This document shows, piece after piece, positions 36,739 through 45,788 of a stretch of DNA of 64,000 bases. This stretch comes from Bacteroides intestinalis DSM 17393 (GTDB lineage: Bacteria > Bacteroidota > Bacteroidia > Bacteroidales > Bacteroidaceae). How positions within the stretch are numbered: the stretch's first letter is position 1; each line of letters starts with the position of its first letter. The position numbers and the translations under genes were made by a program. The notes beneath the pieces are model-generated. The model made no database searches. It was not told where the DNA came from and worked only from the letters and a program-made list of their open reading frames with translations. Location: positions 868,001 to 932,000 of the forward strand of contig NZ_ABJL02000007.1 in NCBI RefSeq assembly GCF_000172175.1, in the 5' to 3' direction.

Positions 36739-38510
36739 TTTGTATGCTTTAAGTATTTGACATATTCGGTTGCAGCTAGCAGGAAAGCCCCCGTACCATA
36801 CACTTCTGTGTCGTTTATATCTACCTTCTTCGGGTCAGCTCCTATTGGTTGTACATAGCCTATCTTGCCGTCTTCGTGTACGACGGAAGCTAATGCATTC
36901 CACGCTTTTTTTGCAATGGGCAGATATTCTTCTTTTTCAAGATATCCATGATTAAGGCCCCAGAACAGGCTATATGTGAAGAAACCTGATGCACTGGTTT
37001 CCGGCATGGGATAGGAAGCTGTGTCCAGTAGAGAAGAGTGCCAGAAGCCTTGTTTATCCTGAAGCGTAGATATCTTTTTCAGCATTTGCCTGAAAAGACT
37101 GATATAGAAAACGCGTGAGGGATGTTGGGCAGGCATGTTGTCGATGATGAAGGTCAGTGCCCCTGTTACCCAGCCGTTTCCTCGTCCCCAGAATACTTTC
37201 TTCCCGTTTTGCTCACGCATATTGATATATCTGGTATCTCTGAAAAATAAACTATCGGCAACTGAGTAGAGACTGTCGTAAGTGATTTGAAATTCTTTAT
37301 CCATAAACTCAAAATACTTTGGTTCTCCTGTTATTTTTCCAATACGGGCAAAAGAAGTCGGAGCCATAAACAGGGCATCGCACCAACACCAGCGGGAATG
37401 TGAACCGTCAGCATAATAGCTTAGGCTGTTGTGTCTGGGGTTGGCAATGAGAGTATCTAAGGTCTTAACGGATTTTTTGATCATGCGTGGTTCCTTGTAT
37501 TTATTGAATAACATAGCATAAGGCTGGATGATGCAGATGTCATCGGCAAAATAGATACTAGGGCCAGTCTGCCATTGATTCTTTTCGCCTATGGTGAGCA
37601 GGAAGTTCCAGTATTTGGGATCATCAGACATCTCCGCCCATTCTGCCATACCGATATACATGGTCGCGTTAGTCCATGCCCAGTAGGCATGCGAATTTGT
37701 CCATTGGGAGCCTTTCCGTACTTGATTCTCAAAATTCATCAGCTGCCAGTCGGCTATCTTTTTCATAATCGTCATGGTTTGATTTTGGCAGTATTCATTC
37801 CATTGTGCCTCCTCGAAGAAATAGTTCAAGATGAGTCTGGTTACCACCTGATGTCCTTTCTCATTGGGGTGATTGCTCTGGCTCATATATATTTTTAAAT
37901 CTTCTCCATTTTTTCTTTTCTCCTTGAAGGTTGCATAGCTGTCTATCAGTCCTGTTTTATAGTCGTGGGCTAAACGACGTATCTGGCGGCTATGTTGTTC
38001 AAGTGGAGAATTATCGTCCAATATATCTTCGGTTAAATCGGGTGTTGGGGTTAGGAGAATGATTGGGATGTTTTGCTTCTGTGCTTCCTTTATCATTTTT
38101 TCCCAGGCTTTCAAAGCTCTTTCCAGTCCGATGCTACGGTCATTCAGAGCATAATCTATGAATAAAATGTCCGGACGATGAGGTAAGACCTCTTGTTTGA
38201 ATCGTTTGGCCCCCTGTTCGGCATTTTCACCACCAATAGATGTGGTAATAGAGTTGACTACTGCATATGGATATATTTCTTTGACAGCTTCCAAGACTTG
38301 ATGGGGATAAGCTTGAAGCGTTTTTACATTAGGTGTGTTGGCATAGCCGGAAGGTACACTGTGTCCATGAAATACAAGGTTTACAGTTCTGTTATCCGGC
38401 CATTTTTTTTGCAGTTCTTGGCGGATTTGCGTGAATTCGAAGGATTGACCGGTCTGTGCCATGACGTCAAACCCTAACAATGTGCATAATAGTAGATACA
38501 GATATTTCAT
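36735..38510 (-). CDS. SGNH/GDSL esterase fused to GH105 unsaturated uronyl hydrolase
   Basis: A 591-residue secreted two-domain protein (signal peptide ends DVMAQ). Residues about 25-235 are an SGNH hydrolase: Ser51 in GHSVPSG, Gly in SIGGEN, Asn123 in ALNDRS and His214 in NHPNEKGH. The Asp normally three residues before the His is Gln211 here, so the catalytic triad is altered. Residues about 240-591 are GH105/GH88-like: Asp323/Asp324 in FADDICIIQPY and Asp378 in WCDALFMAPTSFARIG, with WGRGNGWVTGAL. The protein probably removes an ester group and the unsaturated uronic acid made by the adjacent lyase. It lies 6 bp after the GH2 gene at 38517. Confidence 0.88.
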   Translation of the reverse strand: MKYLYLLLCTLLGFDVMAQTGQSFEFTQIRQELQKKWPDNRTVNLVFHGHSVPSGYANTPNVKTLQAYPHQVLEAVKEIYPYAVVNSITTSIGGENAEQGAKRFKQEVLPHRPDILFIDYALNDRSIGLERALKAWEKMIKEAQKQNIPIILLTPTPDLTEDILDDNSPLEQHSRQIRRLAHDYKTGLIDSYATFKEKRKNGEDLKIYMSQSNHPNEKGHQVVTRLILNYFFEEAQWNEYCQNQTMTIMKKIADWQLMNFENQVRKGSQWTNSHAYWAWTNATMYIGMAEWAEMSDDPKYWNFLLTIGEKNQWQTGPSIYFADDICIIQPYAMLFNKYKEPRMIKKSVKTLDTLIANPRHNSLSYYADGSHSRWCWCDALFMAPTSFARIGKITGEPKYFEFMDKEFQITYDSLYSVADSLFFRDTRYINMREQNGKKVFWGRGNGWVTGALTFIIDNMPAQHPSRVFYISLFRQMLKKISTLQDKQGFWHSSLLDTASYPMPETSASGFFTYSLFWGLNHGYLEKEEYLPIAKKAWNALASVVHEDGKIGYVQPIGADPKKVDINDTEVYGTGAFLLAATEYVKYLKHTK

Positions 38511-38516
38511 ATTCTT

Positions 38517-41210
38517 TTATTTTTGTTTTTTCTCTGTTTTCAAATAGTTTAATAAACTGTGGAAAAGTGCCTTAACTTCCGGTTCGTCAGCTATTGCAAA
38601 CAAGTCGGAAGAACATACTAATGCTTTTGTTCCCGGTAATTGGTATATTAACCCTAGCTTATGATTTCGTTCGAAATTGTCGATTACCTGTACAATCGGG
38701 TAATAATCTTTTGGCATTTCATCTAGTATTATAGGGCTGGATTTCTTTATAATATTCCACCATTGCCAGTTAGAGTGGAAATCCGTTGGAAAAGAATTGA
38801 AAATACTGTGTTCCGGACTTTCAATTAGTAATCCCAGTGTTCCGGGAGAAGACTCTTTTCCAAGGCTTTTGGTTACATTGTCAAAGACTTTGTAGTTCCA
38901 AAAATCACTTATGAAAAGTCCTCCTACCGATTTATCTTTGATATCCTTTTCTTTGGGGATATATAAAACCGGTTTTTTCTCCTGATATAATTTTGCGAAG
39001 ACTTTACTATCGCGGGTCACGGTCACTCCGTCTATGACTCCTTCTTTTATTTTATCATAACGGGGATATACCCATATATTCCATGAGTTGTGGTAAGACG
39101 TATTCTTTAGGGCAATGCGGAAAGTCAGCTTTTGGGATTCCTTTACGTGGTTAAGTGGTATATGTAAACTTTTGAAAGTTGATAATTGGCCTTGCGGAAT
39201 GGCTGTATTTCCGATATCTTCTGAATAAAGAATTTCTCCGTCTTCGGTAGACAATGTGCATGATATGATTTTGTCCTTTATATCGGACTGTCCATAGTTG
39301 GCAATCTGGACTTCTGTAATAAATGTTTCGTCCGTGTTCCAGCAGTATTTAGAAAAACGTGCCAATGGGACTATGTCATTGCAGAATTCATTCCATTTTT
39401 CTGTGGAGATAACATTCTTGGATTCCAAAAATGCGTCAAGGATACCTACCAAGGCAGTGCCTTGTCCTGGATAGTCTTGCAGATCGAGCAACTGGAAGCC
39501 ACCAAATTGTGGAGTACGGAGCGACATTTCGATTTCTTCTCTGTAACACAATGCAGCCAATGCGCCTGATGCTTTCAGAAAAGCTTTTGCCTTAGTACTC
39601 ATACCGGTCTCTTTCAGCCTGTTTTTGAATACTATGAAGTTCAGTGGACGTAATACTCCTGCATATTTGTCTATTTCCTCAAAATTGGGATATACTTGAT
39701 ATTGTCCGGTTTCATGTCCTATTACTGGCTTATTCATACCTTGTATGGCTGTTGTAAAGTTGCGCATGGCGTTTGGAACGTTGCAATTTATTATACCTCC
39801 CTGATTGGAATCGGCAAAAGAGAAAGAACCGCGTAGGTCTGTACTGTTATTGTTGGCCGCTTTCCCATGTCGCATAGCGACGAAGAAATCTTCTTCTGTA
39901 TGGGTTTGAGGATTCCAGTAATGATTGTTGGTTCCTAAAATATAGAGATGGCGTTTATCATATTTCTTCAAATCTTTCACTATACTTGCCATTATAGCGG
40001 TGTCTCCTTCAAGCTCGTTGCCCAAACTGAACATGACAAATGAGGGATGGTTTCCATATGTTTGAATGATTCTTTTGCCTTCCTGTTTCATATAAGAAAT
40101 GAGAATGGTGTCTTTTTCCCGGTATGTTCCCCATAAAGGTAGTTCGGGTTGGAGAAATATACCTGTTTCATCAGCTGCATAAAAAGCTGCCTGGGGAGGT
40201 GTCCATGAATGGAAACGTACATGATTGATACCATAGGAACGGATGGTTTCGAAGTATCGTTTCCAGTCATTGATTTCCATACTTGGATATCCAGTCAATG
40301 GAAAAACTCCACCTTCATTTTTTCCACGCAAAAAAACAACCCTTCCGTTGTTTATGAATTGTGTCCCTGCCGTTTTGAAGTCTCTGAATCCGGTCTGAAC
40401 ACATTGGGAATCATAATTGGGTATCTCTATTCGGAAGTTATATAGGCAGGGGGTATATTCATCCCATAACTGCGGAACGGGAATTCTTACTTTTATTGTA
40501 TGTTCCGATTTACCTTGGGGAACAGATGCTTTTACAGTTTCTTCTACTACCTTGCTGTCATCGGAATTTACAACCACTATTTTTATTCCTATATCTGTTT
40601 CCTTTGAATAATTGGCGAGTGATACCGTCACGAGGCAGTTACCGTTGGATGGACTGTCTATTCGTATTTGCCGGATACAGATATCAGGTAATTTCCTTAA
40701 ATAAAAATCACCGAGAATGCCATTCCAGTTGCTTTGAGTATGTTCTGAATATGCATGCGAACCGCCCAATGGGAGCAGACTTTTAGTGTTGTCTATTTTG
40801 ATTCTGATACTGTTCTTGCCGATTTTAAGCAGCGAATCAATCATATATATATGTGGAGTGGACACGCTGTTCTGGCTCCCCAAAAATATTCCGTTGATAA
40901 ATACTTCGGAAACTTTTGTTCTTTCCATAAACAACTCTACGGGATGATTTTCCCATGAAGCCGGAATTTCAATATCTTTTTCATACCACGCTACTCCTTG
41001 GTAGCTATAGGTTTCGGTCAGAATATTGGTTACGGAATCCTTAGGCTGAAAACCAACTTTATTTTCGGCAAGAGAACCCGGCAGCATTATTTTGTATTGT
41101 ACAGAATCAATTTTTACTTTCCACTCGCCAGACAAATCTATTACTGACTCTGTCGGTGTACAGGAAAGCATCAATAATGCAACGCAGGAAAGTATCAAGA
41201 TCTTTTTCAT
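38517..41210 (-). CDS. GH2-family glycoside hydrolase, lipoprotein, second of three paralogues
   Basis: An 897-residue enzyme when started at 41210. That ATG has AAGGAGG at 41218-41223 just upstream on its strand and gives a lipoprotein signal (MKKILILSCVALLMLSC); the frame six codons longer is unlikely. Glu399 in SLGNELEG and Glu500 in GHETGQY are the catalytic candidates, and FLRGKNEGGVFPLTGYPSME enters the barrel. The C-terminal module with NSWNIWVYP and HSNWQWWNI matches the paralogues at 32032 and 43009. The ATG overlaps the stop of the upstream Asp-rich gene by 4 bp. A beta-glucuronidase or beta-galactosidase role is possible. Confidence 0.87.
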   Translation of the reverse strand: MKKILILSCVALLMLSCTPTESVIDLSGEWKVKIDSVQYKIMLPGSLAENKVGFQPKDSVTNILTETYSYQGVAWYEKDIEIPASWENHPVELFMERTKVSEVFINGIFLGSQNSVSTPHIYMIDSLLKIGKNSIRIKIDNTKSLLPLGGSHAYSEHTQSNWNGILGDFYLRKLPDICIRQIRIDSPSNGNCLVTVSLANYSKETDIGIKIVVVNSDDSKVVEETVKASVPQGKSEHTIKVRIPVPQLWDEYTPCLYNFRIEIPNYDSQCVQTGFRDFKTAGTQFINNGRVVFLRGKNEGGVFPLTGYPSMEINDWKRYFETIRSYGINHVRFHSWTPPQAAFYAADETGIFLQPELPLWGTYREKDTILISYMKQEGKRIIQTYGNHPSFVMFSLGNELEGDTAIMASIVKDLKKYDKRHLYILGTNNHYWNPQTHTEEDFFVAMRHGKAANNNSTDLRGSFSFADSNQGGIINCNVPNAMRNFTTAIQGMNKPVIGHETGQYQVYPNFEEIDKYAGVLRPLNFIVFKNRLKETGMSTKAKAFLKASGALAALCYREEIEMSLRTPQFGGFQLLDLQDYPGQGTALVGILDAFLESKNVISTEKWNEFCNDIVPLARFSKYCWNTDETFITEVQIANYGQSDIKDKIISCTLSTEDGEILYSEDIGNTAIPQGQLSTFKSLHIPLNHVKESQKLTFRIALKNTSYHNSWNIWVYPRYDKIKEGVIDGVTVTRDSKVFAKLYQEKKPVLYIPKEKDIKDKSVGGLFISDFWNYKVFDNVTKSLGKESSPGTLGLLIESPEHSIFNSFPTDFHSNWQWWNIIKKSSPIILDEMPKDYYPIVQVIDNFERNHKLGLIYQLPGTKALVCSSDLFAIADEPEVKALFHSLLNYLKTEKKQK

Positions 41211-43012
41211 TTTAGTACCTCCTTCCAATTGCCTGAATAATATGCTTTATCCAGTCGTTTTCGCATTTTAGTATCTTTGTTCAGTTCTGCCAGATGGCAA
41301 AGATCTTTATAAATATAGAAATTAAGCCAATATCCGTATGAATATCGTTCGAACGGAGTGTGAGGTTGTTTCCAGAATGAGTACCAGCTTGTGTTCAGGT
41401 TATATTGTCCTGTTACTTCTATGGCCTCTTGTCCCCGTTCCCACATTCCATTTGTACATATATCAAATAATGCTTTGACATCTTCATATTTCATCTCAGA
41501 GGTATCATAAATCATCCCCGAATCATCGATATTCAGTTCGAGCAAAGATACACGTTCTTCAAATATTTTGTCTCCGTTAAGGTCATATTCTATCAAGTCG
41601 AAAAATCCATTGTTATCGGTATCCGTATACTTGACTGTTGCGAAAGACTCTGGGTCTTTGTGTAAACGTTGCTCTTTTTCTCCTGGGGGATATAATCCGC
41701 CGTATCCCTGAAAGCATTTTGCATTTTGGTCAATGCGCCAGGCGCCCCATTCAGCACCGAAAAGATGTATCTTTCCGTCGATGGGGGAGAGGTATAGTTT
41801 CCCTTTTCCAGAGTTATCCTGATCGAACTCTCCACGGTCACCGGCTGCATCAGCTTGCTTGTGGCTATCGAGTCCGCCTTGTGCAGCACCTACTTTGAAT
41901 AGGTCGTATGGATAGTAGAACTCTACACGCTCCCAACGGTTGCAGTCGTCGTCCTCATCAAAGACAAACCAGCAGTAATCCCACTTCCCTTTTCGGAAAA
42001 TCATATTATAAGCCACTTTTTCGTCCGGATAGATAAGTTCGGACATTTGTCGCCAACGTGGGTCGTAAATATATCTGTCAGCCTCCGGAAGTCCGCGCAG
42101 GTTTTTAAATTTATGTATCTGATCAGAATAATCGAATCCTTTTCCATAGAAATGGACAGTCATATCAAAATCGAATTCGTTGCCCTGCCCGTTATCATTA
42201 TCCACATCCCAAGAGATACTTGCCCAAGGAATGCGGCCGCTATACACAACATCTATTTCATCAGACACTTTTCTGAATGTTTCATGGGGAGTGTCCCCGT
42301 TACAGGGACGAACGTGTGGAATATCCATTAGGCGGACAGACATTTCAGTCAGGTTATCATTGTCGTGATCGTAGAAGATAAAAGGATTTTCGCAGTTGAA
42401 GCGAGTGTCGGCAACTCTGAAACTAGATGAATGCATTTTCAGCAATAGTGTGTTCCCATGATAATCTTGAAAGAAATTAGAATGACCATTATGTTCCCAG
42501 CATAAAGGGAGTAGTTGGTTCCAGTCGATGAAACTTTTGATATCATCCTTCTCAATATCTATAACAATAATGAAATCAGAGTCCCAGTCATAGCCGCAAC
42601 GAGCATCGGCACTGCCGTTATAAATAACCAATTGCATATCGGCTATTCCGTCTTCGTCTGTGTCCACCCAGTCTATGCAGAGGTCTTTCGGACCACCGAA
42701 GATGCCATCTTTGTTCAGGTCTATCAGCAGGCAATCATTATCTGTATCACCTTCCAAATCATCGTATCTCATATCTCCGTCGTCATCAATCCACATGACG
42801 GGAATGCTGTCGAGGACGAAAGCACGGATGATATCTGGCGTACCGTCTCCCGTGAGATCTTCATAAGTGAGTCCAGCCTTGTCTGCCGTTAATGGAAAAC
42901 GCCATGGGGTGAGTTGAGTGTGCTCATTCCAGTATTTCTGCTGGGCATATAAATTATATGTCACGGCTGAAAAAAGGATCAACAATATCAAAGGGATATT
43001 CTTGTGTTTCAT
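41207..43012 (-). CDS. secreted Asp-rich protein of unknown function with calcium-binding-like loops
   Basis: A 601-residue protein with a signal peptide ending at NLYAQQ. I do not recognise its family. It is rich in short Asp/Asn/Gly loops of the EF-hand or dockerin kind: DLTGDGTPD, DDDGDMRYDD, DTDNDCLLIDLNKDGIFGG, DTDEDGIAD, DHDNDNLTE, DVDNDNGQGNEFD and DTDNNGFFD. It is also rich in Trp and Tyr (WEHNGHSNFFQDYHGN, WFVFDEDDDCNRWE). The C-terminal 90 residues look helical. It overlaps GH2 genes by 4 bp on both sides, so it is made in step with enzymes. A calcium-dependent enzyme, possibly a lyase, or a glycan-binding protein are the main options. Confidence 0.8.
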   Translation of the reverse strand: MKHKNIPLILLILFSAVTYNLYAQQKYWNEHTQLTPWRFPLTADKAGLTYEDLTGDGTPDIIRAFVLDSIPVMWIDDDGDMRYDDLEGDTDNDCLLIDLNKDGIFGGPKDLCIDWVDTDEDGIADMQLVIYNGSADARCGYDWDSDFIIVIDIEKDDIKSFIDWNQLLPLCWEHNGHSNFFQDYHGNTLLLKMHSSSFRVADTRFNCENPFIFYDHDNDNLTEMSVRLMDIPHVRPCNGDTPHETFRKVSDEIDVVYSGRIPWASISWDVDNDNGQGNEFDFDMTVHFYGKGFDYSDQIHKFKNLRGLPEADRYIYDPRWRQMSELIYPDEKVAYNMIFRKGKWDYCWFVFDEDDDCNRWERVEFYYPYDLFKVGAAQGGLDSHKQADAAGDRGEFDQDNSGKGKLYLSPIDGKIHLFGAEWGAWRIDQNAKCFQGYGGLYPPGEKEQRLHKDPESFATVKYTDTDNNGFFDLIEYDLNGDKIFEERVSLLELNIDDSGMIYDTSEMKYEDVKALFDICTNGMWERGQEAIEVTGQYNLNTSWYSFWKQPHTPFERYSYGYWLNFYIYKDLCHLAELNKDTKMRKRLDKAYYSGNWKEVLK

Positions 43013-45759
43013 GGCTGAATAAATATCTTGTCAATCATTTCGTTAGTAAGGGTCACTTCTGGAGAGAAATCGGGTGAATTAAGGTAGTTTACCAGACTGT
43101 AATACATCTGCCGTGCAACAGGGCTATGAGCCATAATCCGGTCAAAGGCGATAGAAGTAACCATTAGTTTTCCTTTACCTACCTTAGCTTCAAAAATTAG
43201 GCCTATCTTTCGATTGTTGTTCCAATCTGGAATAATCTGCACTAAGGGTTTAAATTCATAAGTAGTATGATCAAGCAACATAGGTTTCGAATTACGCACC
43301 AAGTCAAACCATTGCCAGTTTGAATGTTCTTCTGTAGGAAAATGTCTGAATAAGGCATGTTTGGGATTACATAAAATACCTAAAGTATTTGGAGGTGTAC
43401 CAGACCAGACTGCATTCCAGGATATGCTGGAAAAACAAGGGGGCACGTCAGATTTTACTTGGGCAGTATCAGCAAGTAACAATACCGTTCCTCCTTTCTG
43501 CAAATAATGTTTGACTCTATTATTCCATTCTCTGGCCAACATTACTTTTTTTTCTGATATTTCTGGTAGCTTGTCTGGGTAAACCCATATAGCCCAGTTA
43601 TTGGAAAATGAGGTGTTTCTAATTTCCATCTTCAATACCATCTTTGCAGCTTGACAAATTTCGGTCAAGGGAATAGAAATTCTTCCCAAGTCAGTAATGC
43701 CACCATTCGGAATATCTAGTTTAAAGGAGCCGTCTTTATAAACATTGCCATTCAGATATTCAAGTTTCCAGTCCACTACTGCTCCTTTTAGTTTTTCTTT
43801 CAAAAAATTAGCTACTTGGGCATCTCCTTCAAAAGTTTCATTTTGACTCCACACCAACTTATCAGTACGTAATAAAGGAAGACAAGGACTTTGTATCTGT
43901 TTGAATGTTTGGGCATCCACATAAGGCTTAGCATCATAGAAAACATCAACAACTCCGACCGGTGAAGTACCCTGACCAGGGAAGTCATTTAGTTGAAGTA
44001 AATGATAGCCTCCGAAACCAGGGGTGCGGAAATAAGATTCAAATTCTTCCTTTTTTTGAAGAACTTGGAACTTACCTGAAGCGATGTGAAAATCATGAGC
44101 CTGATCAAGCATTTTTTTATTACGGAGATCTTCTCTAAAAAGTTCATAGTTATAAGGTTTTAAAACCCCTATATATTTAGATATTTGGTTAAAATCAGGA
44201 TAAGCACACCATTGTCCTATCTCATGAGTCACCATAGGTATTGAGAATTTTTTTACATAATCTATGTAATCATATCTTGTGTTTAATGGCTGCGAGTTAA
44301 AACGTCCTTTCAGGCCTTCCTGCCAACGCTGTGGACGAGCACCATAAAAATCGAAAAAATCACTTCCTTCCACTGTAGGATAACCAGATGCAGCTACATA
44401 AAGATGACGTGAGTCTTTCTTCCATTCAGTTAGCATTTCTTTTAGAAAATCCACACAACCTTTTCCAACTAATTCATTGCCTTCGCAAAAGAAGGCAAAA
44501 GACGGATGATTTCCATATTCCTTAATAATGCGTTGAGCTTCATCTAAATAGAAAGCGTTGGTTGCCTCATCTTCCCCTACCGTAAAACGCCAGTCCGAGT
44601 TTTCGACTTGTAAATACAAGCCCAATTCATCTGCAACTTGAAATGCGGACTCAGGGGGACACCAAGAATGAAAACGAATGCAGTTCAATCCGTAATCTTT
44701 ATATACCTTCATTACCTTTTTCCACTCTTCATAACCCATCGGAGGATAACCGGTAATGGGGAACTCGCAAGAATTTACAGCACCGCGAATAAATGTAGGA
44801 ATATCATTTATCGTGAAATGCGTACCTTTTGTTCCAAAGTCACGAATACCAAATTTTATTTTTCGCACATCACTCTTACCGCAACACTTTATCTCATAGT
44901 CAATTTCATACAGATTAGGCTCAAATTCATCCCAAGTGTATAGCTTATCTCCCAAATCATAGTAATGTACCAAGTGTATTAAAGAATCCGAACTATTAAA
45001 AGTTGTATTTTTCTCCTTTAGATGCAAATCTTGAGAATCATTCAAAAAATGACAATTTATCCGTATATCGCCTTTAACCGGCAGGTTACTATAGTTCACA
45101 ATCTGCGCCACAATCTTTAGCCTTTTTTCTTTTTGTAAAGGATATATCTGTACATCAGCAATATGTACCTTACTTACAGCCTGGATTTCCATACGTCCAA
45201 TAATGCCATTCCAGTTAGTCTGTGTTTCAGCACTGATGGCATGTGTATAGGCTATATCATGGATGTTCCCATTATCTACTCTAATGCGAACAGTATTCCA
45301 GTCTCCAAACTTTACATAAGAAGTTATATCATACAAATGTGGTGTAGAAAGACTTTCCTCTTTTCCGACAAATTTCCCATTAATCCACACTTGGCTTTCC
45401 CAATGTACTCGTTCCAAAAACAGAAAAAGTTGTTGGTCTTTCCAAGATTCAGGAATAAAAATATTTTCTTTCTCATACCAAGCTGCTCCACTATATTCAA
45501 ACATGCGAGTAAGCCGAAGCGAACTCATATCTTGCGTTTTAAATCCTTTTCCAGCTTGGTCTGTAGACCCCGGCAGAGTTATTTCTTCTGGAAACTTAGA
45601 TACAAAATTACTTCCTTTTACCGGAATACTAACATTCAAAGGATCCAATTTAAAGTTCCAGATACCAGCTAATGAAATATGATCTTTTGACGTTTCATTC
45701 TGTGCGTGTACTGAAAGCAGACAAAAGCAACTTAATATGAGAAAGAAAATATTACGCAT
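43009..45759 (-). CDS. GH2-family glycoside hydrolase, third paralogue, periplasmic
   Basis: A 916-residue enzyme with a cleavable signal peptide (CLLSVHAQN), so probably periplasmic, unlike its two lipid-anchored paralogues. Glu429 sits in FFCEGNELVG, where the usual SLG before NE is replaced by CEG, and Glu513 in THEIGQWCAYP is the nucleophile candidate. The barrel contains FIRGAVNSCEFPITGYPPMGYEEW and QVENSDWRFTVGEDEA. The shared C-terminal module is present (NNWAIWVYP, HSNWQWFDL). Its stop overlaps the start of the Asp-rich gene by 4 bp. The changed motif around the acid/base suggests a different subsite or substrate from the other two. Confidence 0.87.
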   Translation of the reverse strand: MRNIFFLILSCFCLLSVHAQNETSKDHISLAGIWNFKLDPLNVSIPVKGSNFVSKFPEEITLPGSTDQAGKGFKTQDMSSLRLTRMFEYSGAAWYEKENIFIPESWKDQQLFLFLERVHWESQVWINGKFVGKEESLSTPHLYDITSYVKFGDWNTVRIRVDNGNIHDIAYTHAISAETQTNWNGIIGRMEIQAVSKVHIADVQIYPLQKEKRLKIVAQIVNYSNLPVKGDIRINCHFLNDSQDLHLKEKNTTFNSSDSLIHLVHYYDLGDKLYTWDEFEPNLYEIDYEIKCCGKSDVRKIKFGIRDFGTKGTHFTINDIPTFIRGAVNSCEFPITGYPPMGYEEWKKVMKVYKDYGLNCIRFHSWCPPESAFQVADELGLYLQVENSDWRFTVGEDEATNAFYLDEAQRIIKEYGNHPSFAFFCEGNELVGKGCVDFLKEMLTEWKKDSRHLYVAASGYPTVEGSDFFDFYGARPQRWQEGLKGRFNSQPLNTRYDYIDYVKKFSIPMVTHEIGQWCAYPDFNQISKYIGVLKPYNYELFREDLRNKKMLDQAHDFHIASGKFQVLQKKEEFESYFRTPGFGGYHLLQLNDFPGQGTSPVGVVDVFYDAKPYVDAQTFKQIQSPCLPLLRTDKLVWSQNETFEGDAQVANFLKEKLKGAVVDWKLEYLNGNVYKDGSFKLDIPNGGITDLGRISIPLTEICQAAKMVLKMEIRNTSFSNNWAIWVYPDKLPEISEKKVMLAREWNNRVKHYLQKGGTVLLLADTAQVKSDVPPCFSSISWNAVWSGTPPNTLGILCNPKHALFRHFPTEEHSNWQWFDLVRNSKPMLLDHTTYEFKPLVQIIPDWNNNRKIGLIFEAKVGKGKLMVTSIAFDRIMAHSPVARQMYYSLVNYLNSPDFSPEVTLTNEMIDKIFIQP

Positions 45760-45788
45760 AGAGTCAATATTTCAAGTTATTCATTACA

